From assembly GCF_041320275.1 (NCBI RefSeq), contig NZ_CP162023.1, positions 3,224,001 to 3,288,000 on the forward strand: DNA of 64,000 nt, given 5' to 3'. The DNA comes from Mumia sp. Pv4-285 (GTDB lineage Bacteria; Actinomycetota; Actinomycetes; Propionibacteriales; Nocardioidaceae). The notes beneath the pieces are model-generated. The model was not told where the DNA came from, did no database searches, and saw only the letters and a list, made by a program, of their open reading frames with translations. Positions 8,632 to 17,257 of the stretch are shown piece by piece. Both the position numbers and the translations under genes were made by a program. How positions within the stretch are numbered: the stretch's first letter is position 1; each line of letters opens with the position of its first letter.

Positions 8632-8677
8632 CCCGACGACACTCGCCCGCGCCGCGCTGAGCGGCGTCACCGTCGGG
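8632..8677. terminator. Two-level hairpin between convergent genes
   Basis: Outer arms CCCGACG (8632-8638) and CGTCGGG (8671-8677) enclose an inner CGCCGC-GCTGA-GCGGCG hairpin (8650-8666). It begins right after the stop at 8631 and overlaps the end of the opposing gene at 8667. It could stop transcription in both directions. There is no U-tract. Confidence 0.45.
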
Positions 8678-9299
8678 CAGCGCGGGGTGGCACGGAATCC
8701 CTCTCAGGGTGCCCCTGTGACGACCTCTCGAGCGCGACCAGGTCTGACGTGTAGCTCGGCCGAGAGCGGACCACCTTGAGATCGGTCACCAGTGCGGCGA
8801 TCAGCTCGTCGTGCGATCGACGCGGTTTCCGAACCATCTCCGTGGTCAGCTGCACGTCGTCACCGAGCTCAAACATGGCGTCCCAGGAGGAGTCCCACTC
8901 GCCGCGCCAGACTTCGCGACGCGGGGCGGCGCTGCTTCGGACCTTAGGGTCGGTGCCCCACTCGCCGAACGTCCGGTAGCAGTCGTCGAGGAAGGCGTCG
9001 TAGCTCTGTCGCACCCGGGGCGAGAACAGCGGGGCTGCCACGAAGAACTCCCGATCGAGCTGCCGTTTGAGCGCGACCACCTCGGGCGGTGAGATGTCGC
9101 GCCAGTCCCCCATGAACGTGACGTAGCAGACGAGCGTGTTGAGACGCGGAGCCAGCACGCTGTAGTACTCCAGCTGCACACGCTTGAGCTCGTCGTTGCG
9201 CGACTGGCGGATGCTGAGGACGTACGCCAGCCACGCCACCGCGAACGGCGAGAGGAACAGGCCGATCGCCTGCAGGCCTTCCCACCACGAGTTCGACAT
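8667..9299 (-). CDS. Hypothetical protein with one N-terminal membrane segment
   Basis: 210 aa, family not recognised. After MSNSWWEGL there is a single hydrophobic helix (LQAIGLFLSPFAVAWLAYVLSI, residues 8-29), so it is probably a membrane-anchored protein with a cytoplasmic helical domain (RNDELKRVQLEYYSVLAPRLNTL and following). The C-terminus is basic and low in complexity. The ATG at 9299 directly follows a GAGGGG run, and upstream in-frame text looks non-coding. The gene stands alone, 43 bases past a YCII-type gene on the same strand. Confidence 0.62.
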   Translation of the reverse strand: MSNSWWEGLQAIGLFLSPFAVAWLAYVLSIRQSRNDELKRVQLEYYSVLAPRLNTLVCYVTFMGDWRDISPPEVVALKRQLDREFFVAAPLFSPRVRQSYDAFLDDCYRTFGEWGTDPKVRSSAAPRREVWRGEWDSSWDAMFELGDDVQLTTEMVRKPRRSHDELIAALVTDLKVVRSRPSYTSDLVALERSSQGHPERDSVPPRAARR

Positions 9300-9342
9300 C
9301 CCCTCAGGATGCCAGCGGCGGGTGCCGGTTCGTGGATGAATA

Positions 9343-9711
9343 TCACTCGCTGGGCGGCACCTGGAAGGCGCGGACCTCGATCGGGCCACCGAGGGCCTTC
9401 GATGCCCTGGCCGCCCAACCGAGGGCAGCCTCCTCGTCGGCGACCTCGATGACCCAGAATCCCCCCAGGTACTCGGGAGCCTCGACGAAGGGGCCGTCGA
9501 CCTTGCTCAACGACTCGCCGGTGTTGTCGACCGTGATCGCACTCGAGGGCGGCATCAACCCGCCCGCGAAGACGAACGCGCCGGTCGACGTCAGCTCTTC
9601 GATGATCGCGCCAGTGGCAGCCATGGCCGCCTCGAGCTCGGCCGGGTCCATGGTCTCCATGGTCGGCTCCTCGTCGGAGTCGTGGGGAACGGACAGCAGG
9701 TATTGAGTCAT
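9343..9711 (-). CDS. YCII-related (DGPF-type) protein
   Basis: Small ferredoxin-like-fold protein of the YCII/DGPF family, 122 aa, with the diagnostic DGPFVEAPEYLGGFWVIEVADEEAAL near residues 65-90. Members are dimeric and often sit near ECF sigma factors or redox genes; their activity is poorly known. The ATG at 9711 (MTQYLLSVPHD) matches the family N-terminus. ATG 9744 would add an 11-residue leader that overlaps the promoter of the divergent gene at 9785. No sigma factor gene is adjacent. Confidence 0.8.
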   Translation of the reverse strand: MTQYLLSVPHDSDEEPTMETMDPAELEAAMAATGAIIEELTSTGAFVFAGGLMPPSSAITVDNTGESLSKVDGPFVEAPEYLGGFWVIEVADEEAALGWAARASKALGGPIEVRAFQVPPSE

Positions 9712-9784
9712 GCCGTGATGACCGTCTTCGATGCGGAAACTCATCGGGGCCTGGCCGACGAACAAGTCTCCTAAGGTGGGTGGC

Positions 9785-10120
9785 ATGGCCAAGTTCCTGG
9801 CGATCTACAACGGATTTGCGGATGACTCGGACAAGGACGATCTCGATGCTGCGCGGCAGTCCGAGTTCATGAACGCATGGGCGTCCTGGGCGCAGGCCCA
9901 TCAGGATGCGCTGGTCGACCCTGGCGCCCCGCTCTACCGGAAGAAGCGTTTGACCGCTGACGGCGTCGAGGACTTCACCGACCCCAAGACCGGGTACGCC
10001 CTCGTCGAGGCGGCGAGTCACGACGAAGCGGTTCGGATCTTCTCCGACCACCCGCACCTCGGGCTCTTCCCTGGGAACTCGATCGAAGTGTTGGAGTGCC
10101 CTCCTGTCCCCGGCGGATGA
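9785..10120 (+). CDS. YCII-like small protein
   Basis: 111 aa, MAKFLAIYNGFADDSDKDD to VLECPPVPGG. The start resembles YCII/DGPF-like proteins (short beta strand, then a long helix AARQSEFMNAWASWAQAHQDAL), and the end GYALVEAASHDEAVRIFSDHPHL matches the strand-helix pattern of that fold. The DGPF motif itself is absent. An AAGGTGGG site precedes the ATG. It is divergent from another YCII gene 73 bases away, and the two may be distant paralogues. Function is unknown. Confidence 0.72.
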   Translation: MAKFLAIYNGFADDSDKDDLDAARQSEFMNAWASWAQAHQDALVDPGAPLYRKKRLTADGVEDFTDPKTGYALVEAASHDEAVRIFSDHPHLGLFPGNSIEVLECPPVPGG

Positions 10121-10127
10121 CGCTCGC

Positions 10128-12347
10128 TCAACGGACGTCCGGGGCGTCGCCGGCCCACGGGTCGTCGTGGCGTCCCTCCCAGGCGCGCAGGGGGTGGCGT
10201 TCGGGCGAGAGCGGGCCGATGTCCCAGGGTTCGAAGGCGTTGGAGACGTTGGCGAGGCCGGTCTGCGCGAGGTCGGGATAGTGACGCAGCAGGACGTCTT
10301 TCATGGTGGTCCCGTCCACCCACGCGATCCCCTCGGGCGTGTAGACCTCCTCGCGGAAGTCGGTGGTGTAGAACCGGTCACCCAGCAGCCGGAGCGACGC
10401 ATTGAGGATGAAGATCTGGAACAAGGTCTCGCCGAAACCGAACCCGGTGGGACGGTGCCCCTCCGAGAGCGTGCCGACCAGCAGGTCCATGTCGTCGATG
10501 TTGTCGTGCCCGTCAGCGTCGGTGCCGTAGACCTCGCGGAGCGTGGCCACGCAGTCGCGGTCGTCGGTGAGGGCGTCGAAGTCGGGCACGGGCTCCAGGC
10601 CGAGCTCACGGCGCAGCTGGTTGTACGACGGCACGCCACGCTCGCGATCGCGGTAGAGGTCGATGGCACCGATGTCGGCGACCGGAGCGCCCGGCACCGT
10701 GATCGCGCGCAACGAGTCCGGGTAGTTGTTGTTGACGAGCGCACACGCCGACTGCTCGCCCATCGTCCGTGCCAGCGCCTCGAACCCGTGCTCGGCCAGC
10801 AGCGCAGGCGACGCGGCATGGCGGGTGCGCTGGAACGGGACTGACGCCACCTCGTCGCCGTCGGCGTCGACGAGGCGGATCCGGTCGGGCAGCAGCGAGT
10901 GCAGACGGTAGATGCTGACGAACTCCTCCGACAGCCCGTACGTCGGGGCGTCGACGGGCGCGTTGCCGACGATCCCGCCGAGCTCCCGGCTGGCGATGGG
11001 GACATCCTCGAGCGCCTGCTTGCGTTCGCCGCCGAGCAGCGAGGTCGCCAGACCGAACCAGTTCGCCTCCATGCCGCTGAGCAGCGCCTCGTTCGGGAGG
11101 ATGGCAGGCGTCCACTCAAGGGTGTGGATGCGGGCGATCAGCGCGGCGTTGGCGAGCCGAGCGGTCTGGAAGAGCGCTTCGTCGTCCCAGTCCGGATAGG
11201 ACCGGGCGAGCTTGTCGGCGATGGCGTTGTGCTCGCGAGCGAAGAGCGTGTGCAGCATCGCAAGCCCGACCCACCAGTTCCGTACGAACCCGGACCGCTC
11301 GGTGCCCGTCTCAGGGTCGAGAGGGAGCGAGCCGTCGTCGTTCACGATCAGCCGGCCGCCGGTGTGGGCGCGCAGGGAGTGCTGGGTCTCCCAGTCGCTG
11401 CCGTAGACCTGGGACGCGTCCCACCAGTGGGTCACCTCGTTCAGGAACGTCACCGGCATGTCCCGGTCAGGGCCGTCGTCGCGCCGGGTCGGATCTGAGA
11501 GCGACCGGCGGACCTCGAGGTGGTCGATGCCGTGCTCTCGGAGCGGGTCGTCCTCGGCCAGCGGGATCGTGTCGGTCTTCCCGTCGAGGTCGGTGCCATG
11601 GCTGATCCAGTCGTGGTTCTGGAACTGGATCCAGGCCCCGCCCCACAGGTTGAGGAAGGGCATCTCGACCCGTGGGCCCTTGGAGGCGAGCAGCTTGCGG
11701 CTGACGTCGCGGACGCTCACGGGGTCGGTTGCGGGGTTGTCGCTCGGGCGCACGCCGGCAAGGCCCAAGTCGTCTCCGACGTTGCGGAAGAACCGCGTGT
11801 ACGCGGCCCCGACCATCGGGTCGATCCTCCCCGCCTCGTCGCAGGACAGGTCGTTCCAGCTGCCGTCGGCCGTCCGCCACCGTCGAGCGAACGTGGGCAC
11901 CTGCGACTGCGGCTCGGCGAACCCGGTCGCCTGACCGGCTGCGTACGTCCGCACGACGTTGTTCGCGAACAACGTCTCGCGCATGTGGGCCAGCTTGAGA
12001 ATCTTGACCGACGTCGACACGGGCCCCGGCAGATGGGCACCCGATGCGTACCAGTTGGTCCAGACCCGCCCGCTCGTGTGGCGGCCCAGCAGGCTCGTGA
12101 CACCGTGCAGGATGCCGGAGCCGACGGTGCCGAGCACCCGCCCGGCCGCGACCTTGGCACCGCGGAGGACGTCGGGGGGCGGCTGCGGGCCAGGTGGTGG
12201 AGTGCCGAGGTCGGGCGGCTCGATGAACGCGCCCTCACGCGCGACCCGCGCGACGTGCTCGGCGAACAGGGTCGCCTGGCGCTCGCCGCGGTCGATGCCA
12301 GTCTCCGCGTTGGCTGCCGTCAGCTCGTCGGGTACGTCGGTGGCCAT
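10128..12347 (-). CDS. Animal-type heme peroxidase / COX-like fatty-acid dioxygenase
   Basis: Heme-dependent peroxidase of the animal peroxidase-cyclooxygenase superfamily, 739 aa. The distal histidine is probably H245 in QFQNHDWISHG and the proximal histidine H483 in IYRLHSLLPD. Tyrosine Y480 stands three residues before it, as in the YxxH of cyclooxygenases and fungal and plant fatty-acid dioxygenases. The LFAREHNAIADKL segment near 370 and QTARLANAALIARIHTLEW are also typical. The catalytic tyrosine favours fatty-acid oxygenation over simple peroxidase activity. No signal peptide is seen, so it is cytoplasmic or peripheral. It is divergent from a lipoxygenase-like gene across 93 bp, which suggests joint regulation. 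Confidence 0.9.
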   Translation of the reverse strand: MATDVPDELTAANAETGIDRGERQATLFAEHVARVAREGAFIEPPDLGTPPPGPQPPPDVLRGAKVAAGRVLGTVGSGILHGVTSLLGRHTSGRVWTNWYASGAHLPGPVSTSVKILKLAHMRETLFANNVVRTYAAGQATGFAEPQSQVPTFARRWRTADGSWNDLSCDEAGRIDPMVGAAYTRFFRNVGDDLGLAGVRPSDNPATDPVSVRDVSRKLLASKGPRVEMPFLNLWGGAWIQFQNHDWISHGTDLDGKTDTIPLAEDDPLREHGIDHLEVRRSLSDPTRRDDGPDRDMPVTFLNEVTHWWDASQVYGSDWETQHSLRAHTGGRLIVNDDGSLPLDPETGTERSGFVRNWWVGLAMLHTLFAREHNAIADKLARSYPDWDDEALFQTARLANAALIARIHTLEWTPAILPNEALLSGMEANWFGLATSLLGGERKQALEDVPIASRELGGIVGNAPVDAPTYGLSEEFVSIYRLHSLLPDRIRLVDADGDEVASVPFQRTRHAASPALLAEHGFEALARTMGEQSACALVNNNYPDSLRAITVPGAPVADIGAIDLYRDRERGVPSYNQLRRELGLEPVPDFDALTDDRDCVATLREVYGTDADGHDNIDDMDLLVGTLSEGHRPTGFGFGETLFQIFILNASLRLLGDRFYTTDFREEVYTPEGIAWVDGTTMKDVLLRHYPDLAQTGLANVSNAFEPWDIGPLSPERHPLRAWEGRHDDPWAGDAPDVR

Positions 12348-12440
12348 GGCAACTCCTCATCAGGCCCGCCTGCGTCGACCGAGGGTCGTCAGGGATGCGA
12401 CTCATCCCCGACGATCGTGCTGCGCGGCTACTCTCGGAAC

Positions 12441-13979
12441 ATGTTGACGCGGCAGCGTTTCCGCCTGTACCGCACTATCCTGGCCGGCTTTCTCAGCGCC
12501 GGCTTCAAAGATCACCCCATCGAACCGCTGGCGCAACCCGTGGACACGCGGATCGACTACGTGTCCCATGACGAGCTGTGGCCGGACATCCCTCTTCCAG
12601 GGGTCCGGGTCGCGGCCACCTTCATCCCCTCCGACCATGCCGAACGGCGCGGGCTCAAGATCCGGGTGCAGATGCGACTGCGCCGTCTGCTGGTCGACCT
12701 GGCGCCTCCGGACGCTCCCCCGATCCCGGCCGACGAGCAGGCATTCCTCGATGCTGTATACCCGCGCGAGTTCGACAAGGCAGGAGTACGGCGCCCGGTG
12801 CTGCCGCCGGAGCTGCGCGGGCCGGACGCCGACGTGATCGCCGAGATCGCCGTCCGCGGTCCCTTCGGCTCGTTCCTGCGGCGAGCGACGGCGCAGGAGG
12901 TCACCGCTGGTGAGGCCGCTGAGGACGAGTACGTCGTGGACCTCTCGCACTACCTCGACCAGCCGGTGCGCGACGGTCTGGTCCGGCCCGGCGGCAAGGC
13001 CGTGCTGTCAGCGACCGCGGCGGGCCTCCGCACCCGTACGGTGATCCGCAGCGACGGCCTCGAGCAGGGAACCGCCCGCCGAGCACTGCTCGCGGCCATG
13101 AACGAGGACATGACGACCTTCCGCCACAACCTCTCGATCCACAACGTCATCCTTACCGACTTCGCCATCGCGACGATCAACGAGCTGACCGCCCGCCACC
13201 CGGTCAGGCGACTGCTCCAGCACACCTTCCACACGCTGCTCATCGGCAACCTCGAGAACTGCAACGCACACTTCGCCGGCGCCAAGAGCTTCGCGGTCAC
13301 CCTGTTCTCCCACGACGCGAAAGAGGTCGCCGCGCTCGCAGCGCGGCACCTGCGCGACTTCGACCTCCACAGCTTCACACCGGACACCCAGTTCGAACGC
13401 CACGGAACCACCGAGACGCCGTTCGACTACCCGTACCGCGACAACGTCCTCGAGCTGTGGGCAGTCAACCTCGGCTACGTTCGCGAGTACGTGGCGCTGT
13501 ACTACGCCAACGACGACGCCGTGCGCGCTGACCCCGACCTCGCGCGGTGGGCCGACGCGCTCGACACGCTGCTCCCCAACTCCGTCAGCCGACCCGACGG
13601 TGGAATGACCCGTGAATGGCTGGCCCGGGTGTGCGCGACGGTCATCCACCTCTCGACCGTCGAGCACGACATTCTCAACAACGTCATCTGGGACTACGGG
13701 ACGTTCGGGTTCGCTGTGCCCGCCGTGGTCCCGGAGAGCACCGACCAGATGGATCAGGTGCGGGCGCTGGACACGCTCGCGGTCCTGTTCGTGACCTGGC
13801 GCCCGTTCAACATGCTCCTCGAGAGCCACGTCGAGGACATGGCACTCGACGGAGCAGGACGCCGCGTGATGCTCGCGTGGCTGGATCGGCTGCGGACGGT
13901 GCACGGGGAGATGGAAGATCGCGGGTACGACCCGTCGCTGGCCTACCCGGCCAACTTCAACGTCAGCATCACCAACTAG
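12441..13979 (+). CDS. Lipoxygenase-like non-heme iron dioxygenase
   Basis: 512 aa, read as a lipoxygenase-family protein without a PLAT domain. The iron-ligand pattern is present: H229 and H234 in FRHNLSIHNV (HxxxxH), then HPVRRLLQHTF, and H409 with N413 in EHDILNN. Lipoxygenases end in an isoleucine whose carboxylate binds iron. Here the end is NVSITN, so the likely isoleucine I510 is followed by two residues. This may alter or abolish the fifth ligand. ATG 12441 is the first start after the promoter gap. It is divergent from the COX-like gene and overlaps the convergent DUF5995 gene by four bases. Overall similarity to plant enzymes is low; the motifs carry the call. Confidence 0.78.
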   Translation: MLTRQRFRLYRTILAGFLSAGFKDHPIEPLAQPVDTRIDYVSHDELWPDIPLPGVRVAATFIPSDHAERRGLKIRVQMRLRRLLVDLAPPDAPPIPADEQAFLDAVYPREFDKAGVRRPVLPPELRGPDADVIAEIAVRGPFGSFLRRATAQEVTAGEAAEDEYVVDLSHYLDQPVRDGLVRPGGKAVLSATAAGLRTRTVIRSDGLEQGTARRALLAAMNEDMTTFRHNLSIHNVILTDFAIATINELTARHPVRRLLQHTFHTLLIGNLENCNAHFAGAKSFAVTLFSHDAKEVAALAARHLRDFDLHSFTPDTQFERHGTTETPFDYPYRDNVLELWAVNLGYVREYVALYYANDDAVRADPDLARWADALDTLLPNSVSRPDGGMTREWLARVCATVIHLSTVEHDILNNVIWDYGTFGFAVPAVVPESTDQMDQVRALDTLAVLFVTWRPFNMLLESHVEDMALDGAGRRVMLAWLDRLRTVHGEMEDRGYDPSLAYPANFNVSITN

Positions 13980-14665
13980 CCCGCGGGGATCAGCAGCGCC
14001 CTCGACGTCATGCCCACGGTGTGCCCCAGACCGTCGAGGAAGCGGCCACGCAGGATCCTCGTTCGGCGGAGCGCCCAGATCGTCTCGGCGGTGACCCATG
14101 CGAGATCACGTGCCTTGTCGATCTTCCAGGTGCTGAGCAGGTGGACTATCGGGCCGACTCGATCATCGACCGCACGCCCTGACGCGTCCAGGAACGACCG
14201 CCGGATCGAGGACTCGACCTGGGCGAGGATCTCGTTGACCGTCTCGTAGTCGGCGTGGACGTCGTCAGGCTCGAGGCCACCCGTTCGACAGGTGTCGACC
14301 ACGGCGATCGGAAGGTCGTGCTCGATGTGCGTGTTCATTCCCGCGATGGCGTACTGGACGGACAGGCGCCTCGCGTCACGTGCCTCGAACAGTGGTCGCC
14401 ACGCCGGTGTGACCCGCCGCCCCGCCGCGGCGTCGTCGATCGCCGCCAGCCAGTGGTTGGCGAAGCCGACGTCGAGCGCGGCCATCGTCTCAGCGTCCCG
14501 GAACCGGGTGCCGGCGGACGCCGGATCGGCGATGACCGCCGCGACCCGCTCGGTGACGGTGAGGTACATCCGGTTGAACACCGCGACCCCGTCCTTGGCC
14601 GGGAGTCCGGAGTCGATGTCTCGCAGGCGGGAGATGACGCCGTCGACAGTATTCGGCAGGCTCAT
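13976..14665 (-). CDS. DUF5995 family protein
   Basis: 229 aa, matching by eye the actinobacterial DUF5995 family (function unknown): NRMYLTVTERVAAVI, FANHWLAAIDD, YAIAGMNTHIEHDLPIAVVDTC and SSIRRSFLDASGRAVDD. The NTHIEHDLP histidines may bind metal. The ATG at 14665 overlaps the stop of the glutamine amidotransferase (ATGA), so the two are coupled. Its 3' end overlaps the lipoxygenase-like gene by four bases in convergent orientation, with no room for a terminator, so transcription of the two could interfere. Confidence 0.78.
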   Translation of the reverse strand: MSLPNTVDGVISRLRDIDSGLPAKDGVAVFNRMYLTVTERVAAVIADPASAGTRFRDAETMAALDVGFANHWLAAIDDAAAGRRVTPAWRPLFEARDARRLSVQYAIAGMNTHIEHDLPIAVVDTCRTGGLEPDDVHADYETVNEILAQVESSIRRSFLDASGRAVDDRVGPIVHLLSTWKIDKARDLAWVTAETIWALRRTRILRGRFLDGLGHTVGMTSRALLIPAG

Positions 14666-15495
14666 GCGGCGAGCTCGGGTAGGAAGGGACGCAGCTCCTC
14701 CGAGCCGCCGTGGACGATGACGCACGTCGCCTCCGGGACCTCACGCCACGCGCCGCGCAGGTCGCCGAGAGGCTCGGAGACCACGAGCCGGGTGTCGTCC
14801 GACAGTCCGTGCAGCATGGGGTTGTCGGGGTACTGGTGGCGCAGTGTCGAGACGTCGGTGCTGTGGAACAAGGAGCGCGAGCGCCCCTCACTGGAGTAGC
14901 GGAACCCCCAGATGGTCTCGCCGTCCGTGGTCGCCACCGTCATCTGCACCGGAAAACTCACTCCGTACCGCTGCGCCGTCTCCTCGATCAGGCCGACGGC
15001 GCGGGCTACCGCGGCCGGCGGGTCCTCGGTGAGCCCGAAGGTCAGCGCGAGGAAGAAGAACAGCTCCGAGTCCGTCGAACCCTCGATCGAAGGGAACAGC
15101 TCCGGGTCCACCGCCATCATGAGGTCGCGCTTCATGACCGCGAAGCCGTCGAGGTATCCGTTGTGCATCCACAGCCAACGTCCGTGCCGGAACGGATGGC
15201 AGTTCGTCTGCTGCACCGGCGAGCCGATGGAGGCGCGGATGTGCGAGAAGACGAGCGGCGACTCGATGTGCATCGCAAGGTCGCGAAGGTTGCGGTCGTT
15301 CCACGCCGGTTCAGCACTGCGGAAGATTCCGGGGGTCCCCGTGCGGCCGTACCAGCCCACGCCGAAGCCATCCCCGTTCGTCGGCTCGGCCCCCAGCTCG
15401 GAGCTCAAGCTCTGCACGATCAGCGAGTGCTGAGGCTTGTACAGGAGCTCCTCGATGAGGACGGGTGAGCCGGAGTAGGCGAGCCAGCGACACAT
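14662..15495 (-). CDS. Class II glutamine amidotransferase
   Basis: Ntn-type glutaminase of the YafJ/EgtC-like group, 277 aa. The nucleophile is Cys2 after removal of Met1 (MCRWLAYSG). Substrate-binding elements include NGDGFGVGWYG near 55, FSHIRASIGSPVQQTNCHPF near 100 and WMHNGYLDGF near 125. It should release ammonia from glutamine, but no ergothioneine biosynthesis gene is adjacent, so a synthase partner is not visible. ATG 15495 with an AGGAGGG site fixes the start. It forms an operon with DUF5995. Confidence 0.88.
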   Translation of the reverse strand: MCRWLAYSGSPVLIEELLYKPQHSLIVQSLSSELGAEPTNGDGFGVGWYGRTGTPGIFRSAEPAWNDRNLRDLAMHIESPLVFSHIRASIGSPVQQTNCHPFRHGRWLWMHNGYLDGFAVMKRDLMMAVDPELFPSIEGSTDSELFFFLALTFGLTEDPPAAVARAVGLIEETAQRYGVSFPVQMTVATTDGETIWGFRYSSEGRSRSLFHSTDVSTLRHQYPDNPMLHGLSDDTRLVVSEPLGDLRGAWREVPEATCVIVHGGSEELRPFLPELAA

Positions 15496-15582
15496 GATGC
15501 CCTCCTGCGGATAGCCGTCCGTTTCATGATGACCTCGATGGAGGCGGTCTGGGTCATCCATCGCGGGTGAATGCCCGGCGCA

Positions 15583-16560
15583 TCACCCCGTGTAGCGCAG
15601 CATGTCGGCGCCGAGGCGGGTCAGCGTGTGAAGCACGGTGTCGGCATGGCGACGGCTGCTGATCAGCCCGGCCTCGCGCAGCGTACGGGTGTGATAGCTG
15701 ACCGTCCCGGCTGACACCCCCACCCTTCGAGCGATCTCGGAGGTGGTGGCGCCGGTCGCGCAGGCTGCGAGCACGGTGGCGCGGCTTCCGCCGATCAGCG
15801 CCGCCACGGCCTCCTCCGAGGAGGCAGCGACGTGGTCCGCGGCGGTGCGGGGCATCGGGTAGACCAGCACCTGGGGCAACGCCGGGTCTGCCATGGTGAC
15901 CGGCTGCTGCCAGCAGAAGTACGAGGGGACGAGGCGGAGTCCACGTCCGTCGAGGTGGACGTCGCGGTCGTCGACATGGTCGACCACGCTGAGCACCGGC
16001 GGACGCCACTGCATCGTCGGGCCGAGCCCTCGGAGAAGGCCGTCCACTCCCCCGTCCAGCAGATGCCGGGATCGCAAGGCCCGCTCACTGTCCAGGTGGT
16101 CTCGCATCTGACCGGCGACCGGCGAGATCACGGCGGAGTGGTATGCGCGCAGCGTCTCGACCAGGACGCGTCGCTCCCTCAGCGTGGCAAGCGCGTGCAG
16201 CGGCGAGGCGTGGCGGCGGTGCGGCTCGATCTGGTTGATCTCCTCGGTGACACGACCCTTCGGTGCGGCGAGGATCGCGTCCAGCCCCGCTCCGAGACCG
16301 GCCTCTCCCTCGCCGGGTGTGAGGAAGTCCGGGTAGTACTGGGCGCGCGGATACAGCGGCAGGAGCAGCGTGCGTACGGCGCGACCGAGCGCGGTGCCGC
16401 GCAGGGTGCGCACTGCGTCCGCGTGCCAGCGACCGTGTGCCCACCGCCCCCGGCGCGTCTGGAAGCGGTGCAGGCTCGACGCGATCTCCCACAACGGATC
16501 GGGCGCGACGGCAAAACGGGTACGGGCGAGGTCGAGCTCGCCGAAGTGGATGCGCAGCAC
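15583..16560 (-). CDS. ArsR-type winged-helix transcriptional regulator
   Basis: 325 aa DNA-binding protein. The C-terminal 70 residues form a winged helix (TTSEIARRVGVSAGTVSYHTRTLREAGLISSRRHADTVLHTLT). The long N-terminal region (LRIHFGELDLARTRFAVAPDPLWEIASSLHRFQ) matches the DUF5937-type sensor found in actinobacterial HTH proteins. GTG 16560 lies behind GGGGGA. No metal-binding cysteines are seen in the helix region, so a metal-sensing role is unlikely. It is transcribed away from a secreted peptidoglycan-binding protein across a 203 bp gap with an inverted repeat. Confidence 0.85.
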   Translation of the reverse strand: MLRIHFGELDLARTRFAVAPDPLWEIASSLHRFQTRRGRWAHGRWHADAVRTLRGTALGRAVRTLLLPLYPRAQYYPDFLTPGEGEAGLGAGLDAILAAPKGRVTEEINQIEPHRRHASPLHALATLRERRVLVETLRAYHSAVISPVAGQMRDHLDSERALRSRHLLDGGVDGLLRGLGPTMQWRPPVLSVVDHVDDRDVHLDGRGLRLVPSYFCWQQPVTMADPALPQVLVYPMPRTAADHVAASSEEAVAALIGGSRATVLAACATGATTSEIARRVGVSAGTVSYHTRTLREAGLISSRRHADTVLHTLTRLGADMLRYTG

Positions 16561-16628
16561 TGGATTCCCCCTGACCAGAACGCCCACCAGGACCTCCACA
16601 GCCTCGCAAACTCATCGGTTCACCGTGC

Positions 16629-16645
16629 GAGCACTTTCAATGCTC
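16629..16645. promoter_or_regulatory. Inverted repeat in divergent promoter
   Basis: GAGCA-N7-TGCTC lies about 70 bases before the ArsR-type start and 119 before the peptidoglycan-binding gene. It could be the operator of the regulator at 15583. Only a 5 bp arm supports it. Confidence 0.3.
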
Positions 16646-16763
16646 ATCGAAATGCCTGTCGACGGCTCGCTCCTCGGTGACACGATCCCTTCGCTGTGGC
16701 GGCCCGCGGACAGCAGGCGAGAAGACCACGGTGTCCATCCAGCGTCACCCAGGGGGATACGTC

Positions 16764-17210
16764 ATGAAGAAGAAGATCATCACCGTCTTGGCCACCGCCG
16801 GGCTCACCGCGGGCCTGGTGCTGGCGTCCGGAGGCCCCGCTGCCGCAAGTCCCGCCTGCACCACGAACGGGTACGGCGTCACCAGGAGCGGCAGCATCCT
16901 GTCCGTGCCGGCGACGAGCGGCGGCAGCCTGCACTGTCATCTCCAGGAGGGCTACAGCAACCGCGCGGTCTGGCAGCTCCAGTACTCGATCACCTGGTGC
17001 TACCGCGGCTACGGGGAGTCCGTGCTCAACATCGGGGTCGACGGCAACTTCGGCCCGAAGACCAAGGCCGCACTCAGGCGCGTCCAGCAGATCGAGCGCA
17101 TCAACGTCGACGGCGTCTACGGTCCGCAGACGAGGGACGCGATGATGCACCGCCAGGACTCGTGGGAGGGCGACCAGGACCCGAACGTATGCCGGAAGCT
17201 GAGCTGGTGA
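16764..17210 (+). CDS. Secreted peptidoglycan-binding domain protein
   Basis: 148 aa with a Sec signal peptide (MKKKIITVLATAGLTAGLVLASGGPAAASP; cleavage probably after AAA near residue 28). The mature part contains a peptidoglycan-binding type-1 repeat (LNIGVDGNFGPKTKAALRRVQQIERINVDGVYGPQTRDAMM). Four cysteines in the mature part could form disulfides. It probably attaches to the cell wall; there is no catalytic domain, so it may be an inhibitor, a wall-binding factor or an effector. AGGGGGA precedes ATG 16764. It stands as a single gene. Confidence 0.85.
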   Translation: MKKKIITVLATAGLTAGLVLASGGPAAASPACTTNGYGVTRSGSILSVPATSGGSLHCHLQEGYSNRAVWQLQYSITWCYRGYGESVLNIGVDGNFGPKTKAALRRVQQIERINVDGVYGPQTRDAMMHRQDSWEGDQDPNVCRKLSW

Positions 17211-17257
17211 CGCGCTGAGAGCTCGGATCACCGGAGTCGTCGCGGTAACGTCACCTT

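Noticed and set aside
11520-12440. Extension of the lipoxygenase-like frame to the left
   Set aside because: The text before 12441 is antisense to the heme peroxidase and looks non-coding. Protein similarity begins after ATG 12441.
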